Shown: positions 33,141-42,725 of the stretch, one piece after another
Numbering within the stretch: the first letter of the stretch is position 1
Layout of the letters: the number at the start of each line of letters is the position of its first letter
NCBI RefSeq assembly: GCF_004362805.1
Contig: NZ_SNYF01000006.1
Location: 744,001 to 808,000 of the forward strand
Source: Algoriphagus boseongensis
GTDB taxonomy: Bacteria > Bacteroidota > Bacteroidia > Cytophagales > Cyclobacteriaceae
Length of the DNA stretch: 64,000 nucleotides
Direction: 5' to 3'
The notes under the pieces: model-generated
Told to the model about the DNA's origin: nothing
The model's database searches: none
What the model saw: only the letters and a program-made list of their open reading frames with translations
Translations under genes and position numbers: made by a program

Positions 33141-34499
33141 ATGAGCAATGATACCCTAGGGTTTGATGCATTTAAGTTAAATAAACAATTGCTCAGCGCG
33201 ATTTCAGAATCCGGTTATACCACTCCAACACCTATCCAAGAGAAAGCTATTCCTTTGGCTTTGACAGGGCATGATGTCTTGGGAATTGCTCAAACGGGTA
33301 CCGGGAAAACTGCCGCTTATGTTTTGCCGATTTTGATGAAGGTGAAATATGCTCAAGGTGTTCATCCTAGAGCTTTGATCTTGGCTCCTACTCGGGAGCT
33401 TGTCATGCAGATCGAGGAAGTTGCCAAAGAGTTGGGGAAATATACTGACCTCAGAATTGTCAGTTTGTACGGAGGGATTGGCCCAAAAACGCAAATCGAG
33501 CATATCGAGGCTGGGGTCGATATAGTTATTTCCACCCCAGGAAGGTTTATGGATATCTACCGTAAGGGTGTCATTTTCCCGAAGGAAATCAAAACTATGG
33601 TTTTGGATGAGGCGGATAAAATGATGGATATGGGCTTTATGCCTCAGATCCGGGCTATTTTGGAAGTCATTCCCAGCAAAAGACAAAACCTTCTTTTCTC
33701 TGCGACTTTTTCAGGAAGGGTCGAAAACCTTTCAACCGAATTTCTGGAATTCCCAGAGCGAGTGGAAATCGCTCCTTCTGCCACTACAGCAGAGACGATT
33801 GAGCAGGTGAAATATTTGGTACCAAACATCAAAACCAAAATCAATTTGCTTGCTCATTTGCTGGAGCAGGAAGAAATCCGACGTGCAATCATTTTCACCC
33901 GAAGCCGCAAAAATGCCGAATCGGTTTTTTCATTTCTGGAAAGAAAAGGATTTGGAGAAATCAGAGTCATCCATGCCAATAAGGGGCAGAATACCCGAAT
34001 TAATTCCATGGAAGACTTCAAGGCGGGTGATGTCCGATTGTTGGTTGCGACGGATGTGGCTTCAAGAGGCCTTGATGTGACGATGGTTTCGCATGTGATA
34101 AATTTTGATGTTCCTCTAATCTATGAGGATTATGTTCATCGGATCGGGCGTACAGGTAGAGCGGAAAAAGAAGGGAAAGCTATTACGTTCATCAATCCTG
34201 CCGAGGCTTACCATTTTGAGCGAATCGAAGAACTAATTCGGATGAAAGTTGAGGAATTGCCTATTCCAGATTCAGTGGATGTTCCAGTCACACCTTTTGA
34301 GGAAAAGCAAGGTTATGCCAGAGAATTAGATAGACTCAAGCAAAGAGACAATCCAGATTACAAGGGTGCTTTTCATGAGAAAAGAGAAAAGCCAAAGCAG
34401 AATATCGGTAAAGGAGAAAAAGTCAGAGCCAAAAAACACGGCAAAAAACCGAACAGAAATCAGCTCAAGACTAAGAATCAGAAAAATAAAGGGAAATAA
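33141..34499 (+). CDS. DEAD-box RNA helicase (RhlE-like)
   Basis: A 452-residue ATP-dependent RNA helicase. The motifs are in order: FxxF with Q motif (TPTPIQEKAIP), AQTGTGKT (motif I), PTREL (Ia), DEAD (II, near residue 154), SAT (III), RGLD and HRIGRTGR (VI). A lysine/asparagine-rich basic tail from about residue 400 probably binds RNA. This composition matches the RhlE group that acts on ribosome assembly or mRNA decay at low temperature; the exact role is not determined. It ends at a bidirectional terminator shared with the convergent peptidase. Confidence 0.94.
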   Translation: MSNDTLGFDAFKLNKQLLSAISESGYTTPTPIQEKAIPLALTGHDVLGIAQTGTGKTAAYVLPILMKVKYAQGVHPRALILAPTRELVMQIEEVAKELGKYTDLRIVSLYGGIGPKTQIEHIEAGVDIVISTPGRFMDIYRKGVIFPKEIKTMVLDEADKMMDMGFMPQIRAILEVIPSKRQNLLFSATFSGRVENLSTEFLEFPERVEIAPSATTAETIEQVKYLVPNIKTKINLLAHLLEQEEIRRAIIFTRSRKNAESVFSFLERKGFGEIRVIHANKGQNTRINSMEDFKAGDVRLLVATDVASRGLDVTMVSHVINFDVPLIYEDYVHRIGRTGRAEKEGKAITFINPAEAYHFERIEELIRMKVEELPIPDSVDVPVTPFEEKQGYARELDRLKQRDNPDYKGAFHEKREKPKQNIGKGEKVRAKKHGKKPNRNQLKTKNQKNKGK

Positions 34500-34530
34500 A
34501 AAAGAGGCTCCAATTTGGAGCCTCTCTCAT
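34498..34530. terminator. bidirectional terminator between helicase and M28 peptidase
   Basis: AGAGGCTCC (34503-34511) and GGAGCCTCT (34517-34525) pair around a five-base loop. An A-run on the left gives a T-run on the minus strand, so the M28 gene is the stronger client. Confidence 0.8.
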
Positions 34531-34531
34531 T

Positions 34532-36028
34532 TTATCGTTCGCCTCGGGTGTTTGTGCCGTCAACAGGAGTTCTTTGCTCTCTGTTTGCCAAATCCCAAGC
34601 AGTATGGAAAATCAACTGCGCTCTTTTTTGCATCAATGGGAATTCGATTTTGTCCACAGTGTCTGTCACTTGGTGATAATCGTCATGAACACCATTGAAG
34701 AAGAAAATTACAGGAATGTTGAATTTTGCAAAGTTGTAATGATCTGATCTGTAGTAGAATCTGTTCGGATCGTCTTCTGCATCGTAGCGGTAATCCAAGA
34801 TCAGATTCGTATAGGTAATGTTGTTGTATTCATTGATTTTCTTCAAGTGAGAAGAAAGCATTTCTGAACCAATTACATAGACATAATCCTTGTTTTCAGC
34901 ATTTTGGTATTCGTAGTCTACCCGACCTACCATGTCAATGTTGATATTGGTGACGGTATTTGCGATTGGGAAGATGGGGTGTTCAGAATAGTATTGTGAA
35001 CCCAAAAGGCCTTTTTCTTCACCTGTTACATTTAGGAACAAAACGCTTCTTCTTGGTCTGTTACCTTCTTTGGCAGCAGTTGCAAAAGCCTGAGCAATTT
35101 CCATTACGGAAACTGTTCCAGAGCCATCGTCATCTGCTCCATTGAATACTTCTCCAGTGGAACTCACTCCCACGTGATCGTAATGAGAAGAAATTACCAA
35201 AACTTCCTCTTTCTTGTCGGTTCCTTCCAAGAAACCCATTACGTTGAATGCCTCAACAGGAGTCTTTGATTTCACAACCTGAAAATTTGCTTTTTGGGAA
35301 GCAATAGTTTCTGGGGAAGACTTAGCTGCTTCTTTAAGGGTTTCTACAGGAGTTCCGAAAAGCGCTGCCATTTTATCAGAGCTGACAGTAAAAACTGGTC
35401 TTTGCTTGGTTTCCTGATCAAAACCAATCCTTCCTCTTCCTGCCAAAGATTTATATCTGTTGGCAATTCGATCAAAATTAGCTTGACCTTCCATGCTCAC
35501 AAGCACGATCCCGGCAGCTCCAGCATCCATCACTTTAGTGATCAGATCGTTGCTTCGCTGTCCTACAGCCCATAGTCCAACCAATTTGCCTTTAACATCC
35601 ACTTTGGCCAAGTTTTCGTCAGTCACTAGGCCTAAGAAAACCAGGTCAGTTTTGGCAGCTTTAGCCATGTCTCCGTCTCCGGTAAAAACAAAGTCCTGGT
35701 TTTCTACCAATTTATTTTTTCCAACTTGAAGAGTAACCTTGGAAAATTGTACACTGACCAAAGGAACGGATTGAAAATAACTACCATCCACTGGTCCTGT
35801 AAATCCTAGCCCTTTGTAAAAATCAGCCAAGTAGTTAGCAGCTATTTTTCCTTCTTCCGAGCCGGTATCTCTACCCCTCATTTCGTCAGAAGCCAAGTAG
35901 GTAAGGTATTCTTTTAAATCATCAGCGGTGATGGTATTGGCGTATTTTACCTGCATTGGGTTTTGGGCCAAAGAGGGAAAAGCCAATCCCAAAGCAAGCG
36001 CGCCGCTCAGTATTAATCCTTTTCTCAT
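34532..36028 (-). CDS. secreted M28 family zinc peptidase with PA domain
   Basis: The ATG at 36028 gives 498 residues with signal peptide MRKGLILSGALALGLAFPSLAQ. A protease-associated (PA) insert lies at about 110-240. The catalytic domain shows SSHYDHVG (zinc His), NGADDDGSG (bridging Asp), EEKGLLGS (catalytic Glu pair), NIDMVGR and a C-terminal HQVTDT His. The enzyme is a co-catalytic dizinc aminopeptidase likely to degrade peptides in the periplasm or outside the cell. It is monocistronic. Confidence 0.93.
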   Translation of the reverse strand: MRKGLILSGALALGLAFPSLAQNPMQVKYANTITADDLKEYLTYLASDEMRGRDTGSEEGKIAANYLADFYKGLGFTGPVDGSYFQSVPLVSVQFSKVTLQVGKNKLVENQDFVFTGDGDMAKAAKTDLVFLGLVTDENLAKVDVKGKLVGLWAVGQRSNDLITKVMDAGAAGIVLVSMEGQANFDRIANRYKSLAGRGRIGFDQETKQRPVFTVSSDKMAALFGTPVETLKEAAKSSPETIASQKANFQVVKSKTPVEAFNVMGFLEGTDKKEEVLVISSHYDHVGVSSTGEVFNGADDDGSGTVSVMEIAQAFATAAKEGNRPRRSVLFLNVTGEEKGLLGSQYYSEHPIFPIANTVTNINIDMVGRVDYEYQNAENKDYVYVIGSEMLSSHLKKINEYNNITYTNLILDYRYDAEDDPNRFYYRSDHYNFAKFNIPVIFFFNGVHDDYHQVTDTVDKIEFPLMQKRAQLIFHTAWDLANREQRTPVDGTNTRGER

Positions 36029-36156
36029 AAAGTTATACGGTTTTAAGTGCCCTAAACTAGATAAAAAAATGAGCTCCAAAAAAACCGCTTATCACTTCTG
36101 AGAGTTATACCCTAAATATTTCCAAAATGTGGGGGGCTTTTTCCCTCTAGAAATTG

Positions 36157-36164
36157 TACCTTTG
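36157..36164 (+). promoter_or_regulatory. -7 box of gcvP
   Basis: TACCTTTGC contains an exact TAnnTTTG box, with a T-rich segment (CTTTTT) at the -33 position. It would give a 5' leader of about 50 bases before gcvP. No glycine riboswitch fold was recognised in that leader. Confidence 0.55.
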
Positions 36165-36220
36165 CGCCCATAAAATCAGGAAGTTTCCAAACCCAAATAG
36201 AATATTTCTAAGCGTTCTTT

Positions 36221-39115
36221 ATGAAGATCAATCTTTCCAATGCTGTCAAGTTTGAGAGCAGACACAATGGCCCGACTGAGGCGGAAATCGCAGAAATGTT
36301 GGAGAAAATCGGTGCCTCTTCCCTTGAGGAATTAATCAACCAGACCGTTCCAGAATCCATCCAAAACACCAGACCTTTGGATCTCCCAAAGGCGAAACTT
36401 GAATCAGAGTTTTTGGCTGATTTTAAAAAGTTGGCTTCGAAAAACAAGGTTTTCAAGTCCTTCATTGGTATGGGGTATTACGATACCATCGTTCCAGGCG
36501 TGGTTTTGAGAAACGTTTTGGAGAATCCAGGATGGTATACTGCTTACACTCCATACCAGGCTGAAATCGCTCAGGGTAGATTAGAAGCTTTGATCAATTT
36601 CCAAACTGTGGTGATGGAATTGACAGGCATGGAACTCGCAAACGCTTCCCTTCTTGACGAAGGAACAGCTGCGGCAGAGGCTATGGCCATGCTACATGCG
36701 GTAAAGCCAAGAGAAAAAAAGAACGCTAATAAGTTTTTCGTAGACGAGAAAATTTTCCCTCAAACCAAAAGCCTTTTGATCACCCGGGCCGAGCCAATCG
36801 GAATCGAATTGGTGTTTGATTCTCTTTCTGCCTTGGACCTGACTGATCCTGAGCTTTACGGGGTTTTTATCCAATATCCTAATTCAGATGGAGCTGTTTC
36901 TGATTATTCAGCTCTAGTTGCTGCGGCGAAGGAGAATAAAGTTCATACAGCTTTTGCCTCAGATCTTCTTGCTTTGACGCTATTAACTTCTCCGGGAGAA
37001 ATGGGAGCAGATGTTGTTGTAGGTTCTGCACAAAGATTTGGCGTTCCTATGGGTTATGGAGGACCTCATGCAGGATTTTTTGCAACTAAAGAGGAATTCA
37101 AAAGACAGATTCCTGGAAGAATTATTGGTGTTTCTGTAGATAGAGCCGGAAACAAAGCTTATCGAATGGCTCTGCAAACCAGAGAGCAGCATATCAAGAG
37201 AGAAAAAGCGACTTCAAATATTTGTACTGCTCAGGTTCTTTTGGCAGTAATGTCAAGTTTCTACGCAGTTTATCACGGTCCTCAAGGCCTTAAGAATATT
37301 GCTTTAAGAACTCATGGCTTGGCAAAACTTACCGCTCAGGCTTTGAAAAAAGTAGGTCTCAATGTGGTAGATCAAACTTTCTTCGACACCATTCAAATCA
37401 AAATGAATGAAGTATCAAGAGAACGAGTAAAAGGATTGGCTCTGGCCGCTGAGATGAACTTTAGATATGAGTCAGACTCGATTTATATCTCTTTCGATGA
37501 GACAAAAACCTTGGAAGAAGTCAAGACTATTGTAAATCTTTTCGCTACTGAAGAGGGCAAGCATATGTCTGCAGATCTTGACAGCCTAGTTCAAAATTTG
37601 GAATTAGAACTACCAGAAGGATTAAAGAGAAAGTCCGACTACTTGACTCATCCAGTTTTCAATAGCTACCATTCAGAGCATGAAATGCTTCGCTACATCA
37701 AGCGATTGGAAAGCAAAGACCTTTCCTTGGTGCACTCCATGATCTCTTTGGGGTCTTGTACCATGAAGCTGAATGCCACTGCAGAAATGATTCCTGTGAC
37801 TTGGCCAGAATTTGGACAATTACACCCATTTGCTCCTATGGATCAGACTTTGGGATACCAAGAGCTTTTCACCAATCTGAGAACATGGTTAACTGAAATC
37901 ACCGGTTTTGCAGATACATCCCTTCAGCCAAATTCAGGAGCTCAAGGAGAATATGCAGGTTTGATGGTGATCCGTGCTTATCACATGAGTAGAGGAGAAG
38001 CACATAGAAATGTGGCTTTGATTCCAACTTCTGCTCACGGAACTAACCCAGCTTCTGCTGTTATGGCTGGAATGAAAGTGGTTTTGGTGAAGTGTGATGA
38101 AAAGGGAAATATCGACATTGAAGATCTAAAGTTGCGAGCTGAAGAGCATGCTAATGATCTTTCTTGTTTGATGGTAACCTATCCATCTACTCACGGAGTA
38201 TTTGAAGAAGGTATCAAAGAAATCTGTGCGATTATCCATCAGTATGGAGGTCAAGTATATATGGATGGCGCAAATATGAATGCTCAGGTGGGATTAACCT
38301 CTCCTGGTCTAATTGGCGCGGACGTTTGTCACCTGAATTTGCACAAGACTTTCTGTATCCCTCACGGTGGTGGAGGTCCTGGAATGGGCCCAATCTGTGT
38401 AGCTAGTCATTTGGCTCCTTTTCTTCCTGGTAATCCAATTGTGAAAACAGGAGGAGAGCAAGCAGTTTCTTCTATTTCTTCTGCTCCTTACGGATCAGCG
38501 AGTATTTTGCCTATCTCCTATGCATACATCGCTATGATGGGCGGAGATGGTCTTACCAACGCAACCAAAATGGCTATTCTTAATGCCAATTACATCAAGG
38601 AAAGACTGACTGGTTATTATCCAATTCTTTACACAGGTTCAAAAGGTCGTGCAGCTCACGAGATGATTGTGGATTGTAGAGCCTTCAAAGAGGTGGGTGT
38701 AGAAGTAGAGGATATTGCAAAGCGATTGATGGATTATGGATTCCATGCTCCTACAGTTTCTTTCCCAGTTGCTGGTACGCTGATGATTGAGCCAACCGAG
38801 TCTGAGACAAAATCTGAATTGGATAAATTCTGTGATGCTTTGATTTCAATCCGAGAAGAAATTCAGGAAATTGAAGAAGGAAAGTCTGACAAGGAAAATA
38901 ACGTATTGAAAAATGCTCCACATACCGCCGCTCTGGTTTTGACTGGAGAATGGAATATGCCTTATTCTAGAGAAAAAGCGGTATTCCCATTGAGCTATGT
39001 GAAAGAGAATAAGTTTTGGCCAAGTGTCAGAAGAATTGATTCTGCTTATGGAGACAGAAATCTAGTTTGTAGCTGTATTCCAGTAGAGGAATATGCCAAA
39101 GAAGAATTGGCGTAA
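36221..39115 (+). CDS. gcvP: glycine dehydrogenase (aminomethyl-transferring), P protein
   Basis: GcvP decarboxylates glycine with PLP and loads the aminomethyl group on the lipoyl arm of H protein. At 964 residues it is the fused homodimeric form rather than the split GcvPA/GcvPB. The PLP lysine is K709 in LNLHKTF, followed by the glycine-rich [10 protein letters not shown]. It is monocistronic here; gcvT and gcvH are not in the window. The convergent neighbour lipA makes the lipoyl cofactor of the H protein. Confidence 0.97.
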   Translation: MKINLSNAVKFESRHNGPTEAEIAEMLEKIGASSLEELINQTVPESIQNTRPLDLPKAKLESEFLADFKKLASKNKVFKSFIGMGYYDTIVPGVVLRNVLENPGWYTAYTPYQAEIAQGRLEALINFQTVVMELTGMELANASLLDEGTAAAEAMAMLHAVKPREKKNANKFFVDEKIFPQTKSLLITRAEPIGIELVFDSLSALDLTDPELYGVFIQYPNSDGAVSDYSALVAAAKENKVHTAFASDLLALTLLTSPGEMGADVVVGSAQRFGVPMGYGGPHAGFFATKEEFKRQIPGRIIGVSVDRAGNKAYRMALQTREQHIKREKATSNICTAQVLLAVMSSFYAVYHGPQGLKNIALRTHGLAKLTAQALKKVGLNVVDQTFFDTIQIKMNEVSRERVKGLALAAEMNFRYESDSIYISFDETKTLEEVKTIVNLFATEEGKHMSADLDSLVQNLELELPEGLKRKSDYLTHPVFNSYHSEHEMLRYIKRLESKDLSLVHSMISLGSCTMKLNATAEMIPVTWPEFGQLHPFAPMDQTLGYQELFTNLRTWLTEITGFADTSLQPNSGAQGEYAGLMVIRAYHMSRGEAHRNVALIPTSAHGTNPASAVMAGMKVVLVKCDEKGNIDIEDLKLRAEEHANDLSCLMVTYPSTHGVFEEGIKEICAIIHQYGGQVYMDGANMNAQVGLTSPGLIGADVCHLNLHKTFCIPHGGGGPGMGPICVASHLAPFLPGNPIVKTGGEQAVSSISSAPYGSASILPISYAYIAMMGGDGLTNATKMAILNANYIKERLTGYYPILYTGSKGRAAHEMIVDCRAFKEVGVEVEDIAKRLMDYGFHAPTVSFPVAGTLMIEPTESETKSELDKFCDALISIREEIQEIEEGKSDKENNVLKNAPHTAALVLTGEWNMPYSREKAVFPLSYVKENKFWPSVRRIDSAYGDRNLVCSCIPVEEYAKEELA

Positions 39116-39129
39116 GAATTTGATCCTTA

Positions 39130-39165
39130 ACAAAAGAGGCTCCTGAAAAGGAGCCTCTTTTGTTT
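39130..39165. terminator. bidirectional terminator between gcvP and lipA
   Basis: A perfect 14-base stem, ACAAAAGAGGCTCC (39130-39143) with its complement (39150-39163), has A and T runs inside the stem and serves both converging genes. It shares the GAGGCTCC core of the terminator at 34503. Confidence 0.9.
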
Positions 39166-39188
39166 TATATCTTTTTTAAAATTGAATT

Positions 39189-40070
39189 TTAAACATGAAC
39201 ATGGCGTTCGGCATGGTAAGATGACCTTACCAAAGGACCTGATTCCACATATTTCAATCCTCTTCTCAACCCTTCTTCTTTGTAGTGTGCAAAAAGATCA
39301 GGATGGATAAATTCAGCGACTTCGATGTGCATTTTGGTAGGCTGAAGGTATTGTCCCAAAGTCAGGATATCGCAACCATTAGCTGCCAAGTCATCCATTG
39401 CTTTGTAAACTTCTTCTTTGGTTTCTCCAAGACCAAGCATGATTCCTGTCTTGGTTCTCTTGCCGTATTCCTTTGTCAAACGGATCTGCTCTAATGAGCG
39501 GTCATATTTGGCTTGAGGTCTGACCATTCTATAAAGTCTTCCCACTGTTTCCATGTTATGTGAAACCACTTCCTGTCCTCCCTCAATCATTCTATAAAGT
39601 GCATCCCAATTTGCTTTCACATCTGGAATCAGAGTTTCAATGGTTGTTTCAGGAGAAAGTTCCTTGGTCTGAACTACAGTTTGATACCAAATTTCGGCTC
39701 CTCTATCCTTAAGTTCATCCCGGTTGACAGAAGTGATCACGGCATGCTTTACACCCATTAACTTGATCGCTTCAGCTACTCGTCTTGGCTCGTCTGCATC
39801 GTACTCATTAGGGCGTCCAGTAGCTACTGCGCAAAAAGAACAAGATCTGGTACATACATTTCCCAAGATCATAAAAGTCGCTGTACCTGCACCCCAGCAT
39901 TCTCCCATATTGGGGCAATTGCCACTTTCGCAGATGGTATGCAGCTTATGCTGATCTACTAATTTTCTTACTTTGGCATATTCCTTTCCTACAGGAAGCT
40001 TTACTCTAAGCCAATCAGGCTTTTTTCTTTTAGTAGCCTCCTCGGAAATTACAGGTAATTCAATCATCAC
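39189..40070 (-). CDS. lipA: lipoyl synthase
   Basis: LipA is a radical SAM enzyme that inserts two sulfurs into octanoyl-protein to form the lipoyl group. Both clusters are visible: the auxiliary CX4CX5C motif at C47, C52, C58 and the radical SAM CX3CX2C at C73, C77, C80. A second ATG directly follows the first (MMIEL). The length of 293 is normal. No lipB lies beside it. It is transcribed from its own promoter toward gcvP. Confidence 0.96.
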   Translation of the reverse strand: MMIELPVISEEATKRKKPDWLRVKLPVGKEYAKVRKLVDQHKLHTICESGNCPNMGECWGAGTATFMILGNVCTRSCSFCAVATGRPNEYDADEPRRVAEAIKLMGVKHAVITSVNRDELKDRGAEIWYQTVVQTKELSPETTIETLIPDVKANWDALYRMIEGGQEVVSHNMETVGRLYRMVRPQAKYDRSLEQIRLTKEYGKRTKTGIMLGLGETKEEVYKAMDDLAANGCDILTLGQYLQPTKMHIEVAEFIHPDLFAHYKEEGLRRGLKYVESGPLVRSSYHAERHVHV

Positions 40071-40084
40071 GGTAAGATTTGGTA

Positions 40085-40115
40085 CAAAGGTATTCAGGTC
40101 ATCTTAAAAACCCAA
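40085..40115 (-). promoter_or_regulatory. promoter of lipA
   Basis: On the minus strand TTG (40113-40115), a 20-base spacer and TACCTTTG (40085-40092) match the Bacteroidota consensus. The transcription start would lie near 40080, giving a very short leader. Confidence 0.65.
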
Positions 40116-40121
40116 TTAACT

Positions 40122-40850
40122 CTACTTTCTAAATCCGTAGAAAAAGGTAAAGTAGACAGACTGAAACAATTGCTTGTTTTCAGTGGTAGGCATTAGCGGG
40201 ATTTCTTTGTTATAACCCTCGAGCATATAGCCAAGTTCCAACCCGGTGGCACTGCTGCGAAAAACACCGAATTCAAACATCATGGCAGCTTTGACATGAG
40301 CTCCTATGGCCAGCTCCGATTGTCCCAATCCTTGAAAAAGACGTCCTGTTCCGAGGATGTTAAATCGGCTTTGATGGATTTCAGGATCGTATTGCTCGGT
40401 TACTGTTTCAAGTCTATTGACGGCATACTCAATATAATAGGGGGCAATCAAACCAAGTGATGGTCCAAAAGCAGCTAAAGCAGAAACCTGAACTCCTTGG
40501 TTTGGAGCTTTTTTGAAAAGGACAACTTCTCTACCATATTGAGGTCTGATGGCGTAGAGGTAATTGGATTTTCCGAAAATGTAGCTATTTCCTAAAACCG
40601 TATTATATCGGGCTTCCTTTGGATTTTTTACGTTCGAAAGCTCTATTCCCCAAAATGCAAACTGTTCGTCAGTAATTCTGGTACCTGCTTTGAATACGAT
40701 TCCACCTATAAGTCCTCCATTAGTGTTTTTATTCAGGCCAAAGAGATATTCCTTGTCGTATTCATAGTTTCCTACATCATCTCGCTGAGCAAAAGATGGA
40801 GAAACTATAAAAAGTAAGAAAAGCGGTAGAAGTAATTTCAGCTTGCCCAT
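40122..40850 (-). CDS. secreted, probably outer-membrane, protein of unknown function
   Basis: The 242-residue protein has a clear signal peptide ending in SFAQ and then alternating hydrophobic and aromatic residues in short strands, ending in YFTFFYGFRK, with a C-terminal aromatic pattern like that of small outer-membrane beta-barrels. No catalytic motif is seen. It is upstream of lipA on the same strand, but lipA has its own promoter in the gap. Function unknown. Confidence 0.6.
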   Translation of the reverse strand: MGKLKLLLPLFLLFIVSPSFAQRDDVGNYEYDKEYLFGLNKNTNGGLIGGIVFKAGTRITDEQFAFWGIELSNVKNPKEARYNTVLGNSYIFGKSNYLYAIRPQYGREVVLFKKAPNQGVQVSALAAFGPSLGLIAPYYIEYAVNRLETVTEQYDPEIHQSRFNILGTGRLFQGLGQSELAIGAHVKAAMMFEFGVFRSSATGLELGYMLEGYNKEIPLMPTTENKQLFQSVYFTFFYGFRK

Positions 40851-40855
40851 TCGAA

Positions 40856-40882
40856 TTGGTCGAAAATATTGCCCTATTTTTG
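40856..40882 (+). promoter_or_regulatory. probable promoter of the OsmC gene
   Basis: TTG (40856-40858), a 16-base spacer and TATTTTTG (40875-40882), an exact TAnnTTTG, lie 38 bases before the OsmC start. Confidence 0.5.
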
Positions 40883-40920
40883 GTTCAAAGTATTTAACTG
40901 AATTTTAAAAGTAAGAGTTT

Positions 40921-41325
40921 ATGCCCACTATAAAAAGTTCGTATTTAGGGAATTTAAGAACCCAATCAGAGCACATTCAATCAGGTACCCAGTTATTGAC
41001 AGATGCTCCTGTGGATAATAACGGTAAAGGGGAAATGTTTTCGCCTACCGATTTGGTCGCATCAGCTTTAGGTAGCTGTATGGTTACTATTATGGGAATT
41101 GTAGCTGCCCGTGATGGGGTAGATTTGGGTGGGCTGACTTGGGAAGTAACTAAGGTCATGCAATCCGGTCCAAGAAAGATTCAAGAAATTATCATTGATT
41201 TCCATTGGGCAAATCCAGTTTCCGATCCTGTGATGATTCAAAAGCTAAAAAATGCCGCTAGAACTTGTCCTGTGGCCCTAAGTCTTGATCCTGCTATTAC
41301 GCAAACTATCAATTTCAATTTTTGA
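40921..41325 (+). CDS. OsmC family peroxiredoxin-like protein
   Basis: The 134-residue protein has both reactive cysteines of the OsmC/Ohr fold, in ALGSCMVTIMG and in ARTCPVALSL. OsmC proteins reduce organic hydroperoxides with a dithiol mechanism. The sequence is closer to OsmC/YhfA-type members than to Ohr by its short length and N-terminal strand; the subgroup is uncertain. It precedes the serine dehydratase gene but that gene has its own -7 box. Confidence 0.88.
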   Translation: MPTIKSSYLGNLRTQSEHIQSGTQLLTDAPVDNNGKGEMFSPTDLVASALGSCMVTIMGIVAARDGVDLGGLTWEVTKVMQSGPRKIQEIIIDFHWANPVSDPVMIQKLKNAARTCPVALSLDPAITQTINFNF

Positions 41326-41331
41326 AAAGAG

Positions 41332-41339
41332 TATCTTTG
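41332..41339 (+). promoter_or_regulatory. -7 box of the serine dehydratase gene
   Basis: TATCTTTGC contains an exact TAnnTTTG box 30 bases before the ATG. No good TTG is seen at the -33 position. Confidence 0.45.
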
Positions 41340-41369
41340 CAGAACTAAAGAGTCTAAACCCAAATACCC

Positions 41370-42278
41370 ATGTGCTTCCTATTCGAGAGCTTTAAAGGCT
41401 GGAAAAAATACTGTGAGGAGAAGAATCAGTCCTTGCCCGAGACAGTGATTCAGTACGAAATCGAGCAAAAGAATTCTTCACGAGAATTGATTTATTCAGG
41501 CTTGCTTCAGGCATATGGGGTGATGAAAGATGCTGTCATCACAGGATTGAAGGAGGACATGACTTCCCGTTCTGGAATGATCAACAACGGGGCAAAAAAA
41601 GTTTTCAATCATCCGCTTTCGGTTCTTTCTCCCGAATTTCAAAAACTTATTTCTCGGGCATTGTCCGCAAAGGAAGTCAATTCCTGCATGGGAAGGGTGG
41701 TTGCAGCTCCGACAGCTGGAGCTTCTGGAATTTTGCCGGGAACTATGGTTACGCTTCAGGAAATTCATCAGTTGTCTGATGAAAAGATTGTTGAGGGACT
41801 TTTGGTTGGAGCTGGCATTGCCTTGATTATTGAAGAAAAGGCAAGTTTAGCCGGTGCTGTTGGTGGATGCCAAGCCGAGACGGGCTCGGCTGCGGCCATG
41901 GCTGCTGGAGCTATCGTATATTGCCTAGGAGGTACAATTGATCAGGTTTTTAATGCCGTAGCTATCACGATTCAATGTATGCTCGGCTTAGTTTGTGATC
42001 CGGTTGCTGGCTTGGTAGAAGTTCCTTGTGTGGTCAGAAATGCCAGTGCCGCAGCGATTGCATTCAGTTCAGCGCAAATTGCATTGGCCAATGTAAGTGC
42101 AGTCATCCCGGTCGATGAATGCGTGGAAGCTATGGGTGAAATTGGAGCATCCATGGAAAGCCGATATAAGGAAACTGCCATGGGTGGATTAGCTGCTACT
42201 TTGACCGGACAGGAGATTTCTAAAAAAGTTTTGATTCAGGATATTGAAATTTTGCCTGACGAAACACTACCCGATTAA
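41370..42278 (+). CDS. sdaAA: L-serine ammonia-lyase, iron-sulfur type, alpha chain
   Basis: This 302-residue protein is the catalytic domain of Fe-S serine dehydratase, which converts serine to pyruvate and ammonia. The SMG-type SCMGRVVAAPTAG and GVGG-like AGAVGGCQAETGSA segments are present and several cysteines (including those in GLVCDPVAGLVEVPC) can hold the 4Fe-4S cluster. The beta domain, either fused or a separate chain, is missing here; no sdaAB is adjacent, so it must be elsewhere or absent. It converges on and overlaps the membrane-protein gene by 12 bases. Confidence 0.9.
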   Translation: MCFLFESFKGWKKYCEEKNQSLPETVIQYEIEQKNSSRELIYSGLLQAYGVMKDAVITGLKEDMTSRSGMINNGAKKVFNHPLSVLSPEFQKLISRALSAKEVNSCMGRVVAAPTAGASGILPGTMVTLQEIHQLSDEKIVEGLLVGAGIALIIEEKASLAGAVGGCQAETGSAAAMAAGAIVYCLGGTIDQVFNAVAITIQCMLGLVCDPVAGLVEVPCVVRNASAAAIAFSSAQIALANVSAVIPVDECVEAMGEIGASMESRYKETAMGGLAATLTGQEISKKVLIQDIEILPDETLPD

Positions 42279-42725
42279 TTTTTCAAAGAAGGGGATGGAA
42301 AGAATTTTGTCGATGGTCAGGCTAAAGACAAAAGCCCAAAATAGGCCGCTCCAAAGCATGTGAAAGTAAATCCTTCTCTTTTTTGTCCCAAAAGAGACTA
42401 AAACTAATGTGCCTCCAATTGGGGTAAGTACTAAAGGAGTCAAAAAAGCAATTCCAATTTCTCCGTATTTATGCCAGATTTTGACAATGTTCCTTGAGCG
42501 TTTGGTAAATACTGGTCGGTTTTTCAACCATTTTCTTTCAACCAATTTTTTTATTTCTGTTCCAATCAAAGTGAAAAGTAAGACGCTGGTCATCATTCCT
42601 GAAACGGTTACTAAAACCATTTTCCAAACAGGAAAACCAGCGGCATAACCAAAAACAGGTCCTGCAATAAATTTGAAAAGGCTGAGAAAATAGATTCCAA
42701 AAAAGGTAATCAGCGACTCACTCAT
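42267..42725 (-). CDS. small membrane protein, Sm_multidrug_ex-like
   Basis: The 152-residue protein has four or five hydrophobic segments (about 8-30, 34-55, 90-115 and 120-140) and a basic loop (KKLVERKWLKNRPVFTKRSR). The motif LTPLVLTPIGG before a helix resembles the small multidrug export and DedA-like membrane families, but I cannot assign it. Its start overlaps the stop of the antiporter gene (ATGA), so the two are coupled. Confidence 0.6.
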   Translation of the reverse strand: MSESLITFFGIYFLSLFKFIAGPVFGYAAGFPVWKMVLVTVSGMMTSVLLFTLIGTEIKKLVERKWLKNRPVFTKRSRNIVKIWHKYGEIGIAFLTPLVLTPIGGTLVLVSFGTKKRRIYFHMLWSGLFWAFVFSLTIDKILSIPFFEKLIG

